Shown one piece after another: positions 5,168 through 10,398 of a stretch of DNA of 10,398 nt. This stretch comes from Spongiicolonus versatilis (GTDB lineage: Bacteria > Pseudomonadota > Gammaproteobacteria > Arenicellales > Spongiicolonaceae): positions 1-10,398 of the forward strand of contig JAPYMU010000019.1 in the NCBI GenBank assembly GCA_028286165.1, given 5' to 3'. The notes under the pieces were generated by a model, which saw only the letters and a program-made list of their open reading frames with translations, had not been told where the DNA came from and ran no database searches. Position 1 is the first letter of the stretch. Each line of letters opens with the position of its first letter. A program made the translations under genes and the position numbers.

Positions 5168-6318
5168 GCGGCGCGCCCCTGCGCGGCATCGCCGCGGTGA
5201 TTAGTTGCATCGCGGTTTACGGCATGGCCGGCGGCGCGGCCTATCCGCTGCTGTCGCTGGTGCTGGAGTCGCGCGGCGTCGCCGACAGCGTGATTGGCAT
5301 GAACGCGGCGGCGGGTGCGGCCGCCACGGTCATCGCGGTGCCGCTGTTCCCGCGCATTCTGGCGCGGGTGCCGGTGCGCGCGTTCCTGCTGGCGGCGGTG
5401 GCGGTGGAGTTGGCGGCGTTTTTGCTGCTGGCGGTGAGCGACAGTCTGGCGGCGTGGTTCGTCCTGCGTTTTTTCATCGGCGCCAGCGCGGCCGGGCTGT
5501 ATGTGGCCGGCGAGGCGTGGCTGCTGGCCATCTCGCCGGACAACTACCGCGGCCGCATCGCCGCGCTGTACAACTGCGCTCTCGGCGGCTGCTTTGCGCT
5601 TGGCCCATTGCTGGTCACGGTCGCCGGCGTTGAGGGCGCCGCGCCGTTCCTGCTGGTCGCCGCGCTGATTGCGCTGGCCGCGGTACCGCTGGTGTTCGCC
5701 GGCCCGGCGCCGGACTTCGGCGGCGGCGCCGGTTTCGGCATCACCAGTTTCGTGCGCGCGGCACCGGTGCTGACGCTGGCGGTGTTCCTGGTCGCCTACG
5801 CCGACAGCCTGCTGCTGGCGCTGCTCAGCGTCTACGGCGTCCGCCACGGCCTCGGCGTGGCGGCGGCGGCGGTGATGCTGACGGTGTTCGGCACCGGGGC
5901 GGTGCTTTTGCAACTGCCGCTGGGCTGGCTGGCCGACGTGGTGGAACGCTACCGGTTGATGGCGGCCTGCGCGGCAACGGCGCTGGTTCTGGCGGCGGCG
6001 CTGCCGTTTCTGATTCGGACTCCGCTGCTGTGGCCGCTGCTGCTGGCGCTCGGCGGCATGCTGAGCGGCCTCTACACCGTGGCGCTGGCGGTGGTGGGCC
6101 AGCGCTTTCGCGGCCGCGACCTGGTCACCGCCAACGCCGCTTTCGGCATGGCCTGGGGCATCGGCGGCTTCACCGGCCCCACCCTCGCCGGCGCCGCCAT
6201 GCAGCAGGCCCCCGCGGCCGGCCTGCCGGCGGTGCTGGCGGTGATGCTGGCTGTGTTTCTGCTGCTGCTGTGGCGCCGCCGGCTGCGCGCCGGCGCGGCG
6301 CGGAATGTTTTACGCTGA
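5164..6318 (+). CDS. MFS transporter, YcaD-like
   Basis: The 384-residue inner-membrane protein has about twelve hydrophobic segments in two halves. The first half contains LRFFIGASAAGLYVAGEAWL (101-120) followed by NYRGRIAALY, the pattern of YcaD-like major facilitator proteins with the conserved Glu-Ala/Ser-Trp. The loop between helices 8 and 9 carries a motif-A-like GWLADVVERYR (254-264). Direction and substrate cannot be read from sequence. The start was placed at ATG 5164, which overlaps the stop of the GGT-like gene (ATGA). The frame is open further upstream, but that extension is Arg-rich and lies inside the GGT coding region, so it is rejected. Coupling to the hydrolase suggests transport of its substrate or product. 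The gene ends 12 bp before convergent glcF. Confidence 0.88.
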   Translation: MSGAPLRGIAAVISCIAVYGMAGGAAYPLLSLVLESRGVADSVIGMNAAAGAAATVIAVPLFPRILARVPVRAFLLAAVAVELAAFLLLAVSDSLAAWFVLRFFIGASAAGLYVAGEAWLLAISPDNYRGRIAALYNCALGGCFALGPLLVTVAGVEGAAPFLLVAALIALAAVPLVFAGPAPDFGGGAGFGITSFVRAAPVLTLAVFLVAYADSLLLALLSVYGVRHGLGVAAAAVMLTVFGTGAVLLQLPLGWLADVVERYRLMAACAATALVLAAALPFLIRTPLLWPLLLALGGMLSGLYTVALAVVGQRFRGRDLVTANAAFGMAWGIGGFTGPTLAGAAMQQAPAAGLPAVLAVMLAVFLLLLWRRRLRAGAARNVLR

Positions 6319-6330
6319 GCGCGCCGGCGG

Positions 6331-7527
6331 TCACAGCAACTCCACCCAGTGCCGCACCGGCGTGGCGGTGCGCGACTGGAGGTGGAGCAGGCAGCCGATG
6401 TTGGCGGTGGCGATGAGGTCGGGAGCCGCGGTGTGCAGGTCGTGCAATTTGTTTTTGAGGAGTTGCCGCGAGAGTTCGGGCTGCAGCAGGGAGTAGGTGC
6501 CGGCCGAGCCGCAGCAGAGGTGGGGGTTTGGCGCCGCTGCCACGGTGTAGCCGGCGTCCTCCAGCAGGCGTTCCACCACGCCGGTGATTTTCTGCCCGTG
6601 CTGCAGGGTGCACGGCGAGTGAAACGCGACCCGCAGGTTGCGCGGCGCGATGGCCGGGATGATGTTGAGCGCGGCGGCCACTTCGCTGAGGTCGCGGGCG
6701 AGGCTTGAAACCACCCGGGCTTTTTCGGCATATGCCGGGTCGTCGCGCAGCAGGTGCGCGTATTCCTTGACCGTCACGGCGCAGCCGCTGGCGCTGACCA
6801 CCACCGCCTCGGCGCCTTGTTCCACCAGCGGCCAGCAGGCGTCGATGGTTTTGCGCGCCAGCGCCAGGCCTTTTTTTGCCGCCGGCAGGTGCAAGGCGAC
6901 GCCGCCGCAGCAGCCGCCGGCGCCCAGCAGGCTGACGCCGTGCTCGTCCAGCAGTTGCGCAGCAGCGGCGTCAATGGCCGGCGCGGCGGCCGGCTGGACG
7001 CAGCCGCGCAGCACCACCATGCGCCGCCGGTGGCGCGGCGCCGGCCACGCCGGCGCGGCGCGCTGTTGCGGGATTTTTGCGCGCAACTTGCGCGGCAGAA
7101 CGGGCGCCAGTTTTTGCGCGATGCGCAGCAGAAACGCAAAACGTTTTTCATGCGGCACCACCGCCAGTATCAGCCGCCGCAGCGCGCGCGCTTTGGTACT
7201 CCGTTGCGGCGCGTTTTGTTCGGCGACAATTTTTCCGCTCTCAAGCAGGCGGCCGTATTCCACTCCCGACGGGCAGGTGGTTTCGCAGGCGCGGCAGCCG
7301 AGGCAGCGGTCCAGGTGCAGTTGCGTCGCCGCGCCCACCGCCGCGCCTTCCAGCATCTGCTTAATCAGGTAAATGCGGCCGCGCGGGCTGTCCAGTTCGC
7401 TGCCGAGCAGGCGGTAGGTCGGGCAGGTGGCGGTGCACAATCCGCAATGCACACACTTGCGCAAAATCGCGTCGGCCTCGCGGCCGCGCGGGGTTTCGCG
7501 GATGAAGTCGGCAAGCGCGGTTTGCAT
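6331..7527 (-). CDS. glcF: glycolate oxidase iron-sulfur subunit GlcF
   Basis: GlcF carries electrons from the flavin subunits GlcD and GlcE in membrane-associated glycolate oxidase, which turns glycolate into glyoxylate. The 398-residue product has two 4Fe-4S motifs, CVHCGLCTATCP (Cys25, 28, 31, 35) and CLGCRACETTCP (Cys75, 78, 81, 85). It also has two cysteine-rich CCG-type sites, GGCCGG (Cys206, 207) and LCCGSAGTY (Cys338, 339), and ends in VRHWVELL as in E. coli GlcF. The start is ATG 7527, matching the E. coli N-terminus MQT; the frame is open upstream inside glcE, but that extension has no family similarity. One base separates it from the glcE stop, so translation is probably coupled. 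All cluster ligands are present and the subunit looks intact. Confidence 0.95.
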   Translation of the reverse strand: MQTALADFIRETPRGREADAILRKCVHCGLCTATCPTYRLLGSELDSPRGRIYLIKQMLEGAAVGAATQLHLDRCLGCRACETTCPSGVEYGRLLESGKIVAEQNAPQRSTKARALRRLILAVVPHEKRFAFLLRIAQKLAPVLPRKLRAKIPQQRAAPAWPAPRHRRRMVVLRGCVQPAAAPAIDAAAAQLLDEHGVSLLGAGGCCGGVALHLPAAKKGLALARKTIDACWPLVEQGAEAVVVSASGCAVTVKEYAHLLRDDPAYAEKARVVSSLARDLSEVAAALNIIPAIAPRNLRVAFHSPCTLQHGQKITGVVERLLEDAGYTVAAAPNPHLCCGSAGTYSLLQPELSRQLLKNKLHDLHTAAPDLIATANIGCLLHLQSRTATPVRHWVELL

Positions 7528-7528
7528 T

Positions 7529-8611
7529 TCAGAACTCGGCGCAGAGGCGGCCGCGGTTGAGGACGCCGTCCGGGTCAAACGCGGTTTTCAGTTTTTGGTG
7601 CAAGCGCAGCAGCGCAGCCGGCAGCGGGCTTAAGTACACGCCGCCGCTCTCGCCCTCGCCCAGCGGAAAGCGCACCGCATGGCCGCCGGCGTTTTGCGCG
7701 GCGTTGAAAATGTTTGCCGCCGGCGCCTCGCTTCTGAGCCAGTGCTGCGCGCCGCCCCAGTCCACCAGCGAGTCGCCGGGCAGCCGCGGCCGCGCCGCCG
7801 GCGGCAGGGAAACGCGCCACAACGGCGCGCCGCCGGCGGTGAAAAACGGCAAGTCAAATTCGCGCAACTGCCGCCACCATGCAACATCGCCGTCACCGCC
7901 GTCAGCGTCACCGCCCATGGCGGCGGCGGCGGCGTCAACCGCCGAGCGCGCGCCGGACAGGCGGATGCGGAGCAGGCCGTCGTGGTAGGCGGCGCCGGAC
8001 AGCGGCAGCGGTTTGCGCGCCCAGCCGGCGAGCATCTGCAGCGCGGCGTCCTGGGTGACGCTGAAGGCCAGGCCGCGCTCGGCGGCGGGCAGCGGCAGCA
8101 CCTTGAACGACACTTCGCACAGCACCGCCAGCGTGCCCATGGCGCCGGCCATCAGCCGCGACAAGTCGTAGCCGGCGACGTTTTTAATGACCTGCCCGCC
8201 GAAGCGCAGCAGTTGCGCCTTGCCGGTGATGCAGGTGAGGCCGAGGACGAAGTCGCGCGCGCTGCCGGCGTACGGCCGGCGCGGACCGGACAGGCCGCTG
8301 GCAACAGTGCCGCCGACGGTGGCGCGGCCGCCGAACTCGGGCGGCTCAAAGCCGAGCATCTGGCGGTGGGCGGCCAGCGCGGCGCTGAGTGCAGTGACGG
8401 AAGTGCCGGCGCGGACGGTGACCACCAATTCGGCGGGGTCGTAGGCGGTGATGCCGTGGTGGGAAACGGTGGCCAGCACGTCGCCGTTCAATTCGCGGCC
8501 AAGGAAATCCTTGCTGCCGCCGCCGCGGATGCAGAGTGCGCGCTTCTCCTTGCGCGCCTGTTTGACGGCGCGCAGCAGTTCGGCGCTTGCGTCGTGGTCG
8601 GTGGCGGCCAC
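7529..8611 (-). CDS. glcE: glycolate oxidase FAD-binding subunit GlcE
   Basis: GlcE is the second flavin-domain subunit of glycolate oxidase and is required for activity in E. coli. The 360-residue product has the FAD_binding_4 pattern: IRGGGSK (28-34), TVRAGTSVTAL (65-75), ATVGGTVASGLSGPRRP (97-113) and GGQVIKNVAGYDLSRL (138-153). The C-terminal FDPDGVLNRGRL resembles that of GlcD-type proteins. Length agrees with the E. coli subunit of about 350 residues. The start is a GTG immediately after the glcD TAA with no intervening base, and glcF begins one base after its stop, so the three genes form a tight operon. A segment around residues 227-246, rich in Ala, Gly and Asp, looks like a lineage-specific loop. 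Confidence 0.94.
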   Translation of the reverse strand: MAATDHDASAELLRAVKQARKEKRALCIRGGGSKDFLGRELNGDVLATVSHHGITAYDPAELVVTVRAGTSVTALSAALAAHRQMLGFEPPEFGGRATVGGTVASGLSGPRRPYAGSARDFVLGLTCITGKAQLLRFGGQVIKNVAGYDLSRLMAGAMGTLAVLCEVSFKVLPLPAAERGLAFSVTQDAALQMLAGWARKPLPLSGAAYHDGLLRIRLSGARSAVDAAAAAMGGDADGGDGDVAWWRQLREFDLPFFTAGGAPLWRVSLPPAARPRLPGDSLVDWGGAQHWLRSEAPAANIFNAAQNAGGHAVRFPLGEGESGGVYLSPLPAALLRLHQKLKTAFDPDGVLNRGRLCAEF

Positions 8612-9949
8612 TTAAAAACGTTCCAACTCCGGGAACGCCACCTTGCCGTGGTGCACGTGCATGGCGCCGAACTCGGCGCAGCGCGCCAGGGTCGGCACCG
8701 CCTTGCCCGGGTTGAGCAGGCCGCCGGGATCAAAGGCCGATTTCACCGCGTGCATCTGCGCCAGTTCACGGGCGTTGAACTGGGTGCACATCTGGTTGAT
8801 CTTTTCCACGCCCACGCCGTGCTCGCCGGTGATGGTGCCGCCGACTTCCACGCAGTGCTGAAGAATTGCCGCGGCCAGTTCTTCGGTGCGCTCCAGTTCG
8901 CCGGGCACGTTGGCGTCGTACAGGATGAGCGGGTGCAGGTTGCCGTCGCCGGCGTGGAACACATTGGCCACTCGCAGGTTGAATTCGGCGGACAATTTTT
9001 TGATGTGCCGCAGCACCCGGCCGAGTTCACGCCGCGGAATGGTGCCGTCAATGCAGTAGTAGTCCGGCGAGATGCGCCCCACCGCCGGGAACGCGCCCTT
9101 GCGCCCCGACCAGAACAGCGCGCGCTCATGCTCGTCGCGCGCGGCGCGAATGTGAACCGCGCCGGCCTGGCGCAGCAGCGCGTCGACGGTTTCCATTTGC
9201 GCCGCCACCTCCTCGGCCATGCCGTCCACCTCGCACAGCAGAATCGCCTCGGCGTCCACCGGGTAGCCGGCGCCGGCGAATTCCTCGGTGGCGCGGATCG
9301 CCGGGTTGTCCATCATCTCCAGCCCGGCCGGAATGATGCCGGCGCCAATGACCGCGGCAACGCCGTCGCCGGCTTTTTCCACCTGGTCAAACGCGGCCAG
9401 CAGCACGCGCGCGGTGTCGGGTTGCGGCAGCAGTTTGACGGTCACTTCCACGATGACGCCGAGCAGGCCTTCGGAGCCGGTGATGAGTGCGGCGAGGTCA
9501 AAGCCCGGCGCGTCCAGCGCGCGGCCGCCGAGGGTGAGGGCGGTGCCGTCCATGGTGACGGCCTTCACCTCCATGATGTTGTGCACGGTGAGGCCGTACT
9601 TAAGGCAGTGCACACCGCCGGAGTTTTCCGCCACATTGCCGCCGATGGTGCACGCCAGTTGCGATGACGGGTCGGGCGCGTAGAACAGGCCGAGGTGGGC
9701 GACGGCCTCGGAGACGGCGAGGTTGGTGACGCCGGGCTGCACGGTGGCGGTGCGGTTGTGTTCGTCCACGGCGAGGATGCGGTTGAACCTGGCCATCACC
9801 AGCAGCACGCCGTCGGTGCGCGGCAACGCGCCGCCGGACAGCCCGGTGCCGGCGCCGCGCGCCACCACCGGCACCTGCTCCCGCGCGCACAATTGCAGCA
9901 CCGCGCGCACCTGCGCCACGTTGTCCGGCAAAACCGCAATCATCGGCAA
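8612..9949 (-). CDS. glcD: glycolate oxidase catalytic FAD subunit GlcD, N-terminally truncated
   Basis: GlcD oxidises glycolate to glyoxylate using FAD. The 445 residues match E. coli GlcD closely from its residue 58 or so to the end: RGAGTGLSGGALP (31-43), APDPSSQLACTIGGNVAEN (91-109), NVFHAGDGNLHP (329-340, His332 and His339), GEHGVG (375-380) and the C-terminal FPELERF. About 57 N-terminal residues of the family are missing. Similarity begins abruptly at PMIAVLP, and the upstream bases code in another frame for an unrelated nuclease-like protein. The only starts are TTG 9949 or ATG 9943, with no Shine-Dalgarno sequence. The FAD domain is nearly whole but the preceding segment and the native promoter are gone. 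It may be a pseudogene, or an assembly join may have removed the true start. Confidence 0.85.
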   Translation of the reverse strand: MPMIAVLPDNVAQVRAVLQLCAREQVPVVARGAGTGLSGGALPRTDGVLLVMARFNRILAVDEHNRTATVQPGVTNLAVSEAVAHLGLFYAPDPSSQLACTIGGNVAENSGGVHCLKYGLTVHNIMEVKAVTMDGTALTLGGRALDAPGFDLAALITGSEGLLGVIVEVTVKLLPQPDTARVLLAAFDQVEKAGDGVAAVIGAGIIPAGLEMMDNPAIRATEEFAGAGYPVDAEAILLCEVDGMAEEVAAQMETVDALLRQAGAVHIRAARDEHERALFWSGRKGAFPAVGRISPDYYCIDGTIPRRELGRVLRHIKKLSAEFNLRVANVFHAGDGNLHPLILYDANVPGELERTEELAAAILQHCVEVGGTITGEHGVGVEKINQMCTQFNARELAQMHAVKSAFDPGGLLNPGKAVPTLARCAEFGAMHVHHGKVAFPELERF

Positions 9950-10397
9950 GGGTGAGAATGCGGATGGGTTTTTTCGACATTGTTTTCGTAAAACCCCGGC
10001 ATTTTTTTTGCCACATGCGGCGGGTCTCTTCTTCGTTTTTTGTTGTCAGCACAGTGACGGCGGTGTAGTGGGCGAATTCCGTGGTGCCGGTAAGTTCTTT
10101 TATCTTACCTGCAAAAGATTCCGCCCACTTTTCGTTCATGAGTTCTCGAAAATATTTCCATACCGCCCTTTGGGGCTGGTAAACTATTCCCTGCTTTTCA
10201 AATTTTTTAATGCAATTGTCGGTGGAAAGTCCACGTTGCCAGCTTTTGCAATTAATAGCGGCAACGCGCTCGGCACCGCGTTTCTTAGGGTGGTAGGCGA
10301 GGATGTCAATATCGCTGTAACCCGAGTCACGTTGTGAGGGGTTGTCGGGACGATATTTGACGTTATGCCGGGTGAAATACCCCCGACGCTGAAAATA
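9600..10397 (-). CDS. PD-(D/E)XK nuclease-like protein, 5' partial, 3' end displaced into glcD
   Basis: The frame enters from the right edge, so the N-terminus is outside the window. About 149 residues (10397 to about 9950) look like genuine protein. They include SGYSDIDILAYH (visible residues 25-36), a hydrophobic strand, then INCKSWQRG (48-56) and a helical region with WKYFRELMNEKW. Asp29 and Asp31 followed by Lys51 resemble the core of a PD-(D/E)XK endonuclease fold, with Asn49 where Glu or Gln is usual. After KKPIRILTLADD the frame continues to 9600 only as a low-complexity Arg/Ala/Gly stretch, out of phase over glcD, so the natural C-terminus is lost. Base composition is clearly AT-richer than the glc genes. 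The domain assignment is tentative. Confidence 0.5.
   Translation of the reverse strand, partial: YFQRRGYFTRHNVKYRPDNPSQRDSGYSDIDILAYHPKKRGAERVAAINCKSWQRGLSTDNCIKKFEKQGIVYQPQRAVWKYFRELMNEKWAESFAGKIKELTGTTEFAHYTAVTVLTTKNEEETRRMWQKKCRGFTKTMSKKPIRILTLADDCGFAGQRGAGARGAAIVRAGAGAGGGARRRHRAVRRRVAAHRRRAAGDGQVQPHPRRGRTQPHRHRAARRHQPRRLRGRRPPRPVLRARPVIATGVHHRRQCGGKLRRCALP
9944..9956. other. junction between nuclease-like gene and truncated glcD
   Basis: Protein similarity to glcD starts at about 9946 and plausible nuclease-like coding ends at about 9950, with the two frames offset by one base. Composition also changes here, from GC-rich on the glcD side to AT-richer on the right. No inverted repeats or target-site duplication are visible at the joint, so simple deletion or illegitimate recombination, or an assembly join, fits better than transposon insertion. 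Confidence 0.55.
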
Positions 10398-10398
10398 A

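Noticed and set aside
4969..5913. A 314-codon minus-strand frame across the GGT/MFS boundary
   Set aside because: The translation is almost all Arg, Gln, His, Ala and Gly without any fold pattern, and it is a shadow of two real genes.
7528..7578. A longer glcF start at 7578
   Set aside because: The 17 extra residues are inside glcE and unlike GlcF N-termini. ATG 7527 gives the conserved MQT start.
7679..9667. A 662-codon open frame on the + strand opposite glcE and glcD
   Set aside because: It lies wholly antisense to genes with firm family matches, its product is low-complexity (Ala, Gly, Arg, His, Gln) with no domain, and long antisense frames are expected in GC-rich coding DNA.
9940..10398. 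Insertion of a mobile element as cause of the glcD truncation
   Set aside because: No terminal inverted repeats, target duplication or transposase coding were seen at the junction, and the adjacent frame resembles a nuclease-like protein.

Overview
The window looks like a piece of a GC-rich bacterial chromosome, most likely from a proteobacterium in the gamma/beta range. The NADP-isocitrate dehydrogenase and the glycolate oxidase subunits align almost residue for residue with the E. coli proteins as I remember them, and glcD-glcE-glcF keep the E. coli order. No rRNA, tRNA, CRISPR array or insertion sequence was seen.

Left part (1-1761): accessory DNA on the + strand with plainer base composition than the centre. 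It starts with the C-terminal 100 residues of a HigA-type antitoxin. A short unknown gene follows that appears split by a frameshift at a run of eight A, then an unknown two-helix membrane protein. A separate translationally coupled pair of very small membrane proteins comes next, preceded by a perfect CRP-type palindrome spaced as in a class II activated promoter.

Centre (1788-6318): a minus-strand NADP-dependent isocitrate dehydrogenase that carries an extra pair of CBS domains at its C-terminus. Divergent from it across 59 bp is a two-gene + strand operon: a gamma-glutamyltransferase-like Ntn hydrolase without a signal peptide and with an altered gamma-glutamyl pocket, and an overlapping MFS transporter.

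Right part (6331-10398): the minus-strand operon glcD-glcE-glcF for glycolate oxidase, with intergenic gaps of 0 and 1 nt. glcD lacks the codons for about the first 57 residues of the family. The sequence in front of it belongs to an unrelated, AT-richer gene for a PD-(D/E)XK nuclease-like protein, whose frame runs out of phase into glcD. This is either a real deletion/recombination junction or an assembly join.

Together, the core genes concern two-carbon and TCA metabolism (glycolate to glyoxylate; isocitrate to 2-oxoglutarate plus NADPH) and amide or peptide hydrolysis with transport. Both flanks are accessory (toxin-antitoxin, small membrane proteins, nuclease-like protein). The strongest points for follow-up are the isocitrate dehydrogenase-CBS fusion, the glcD junction, the CRP-like promoter of the small membrane gene pair, and the divergent GGT.
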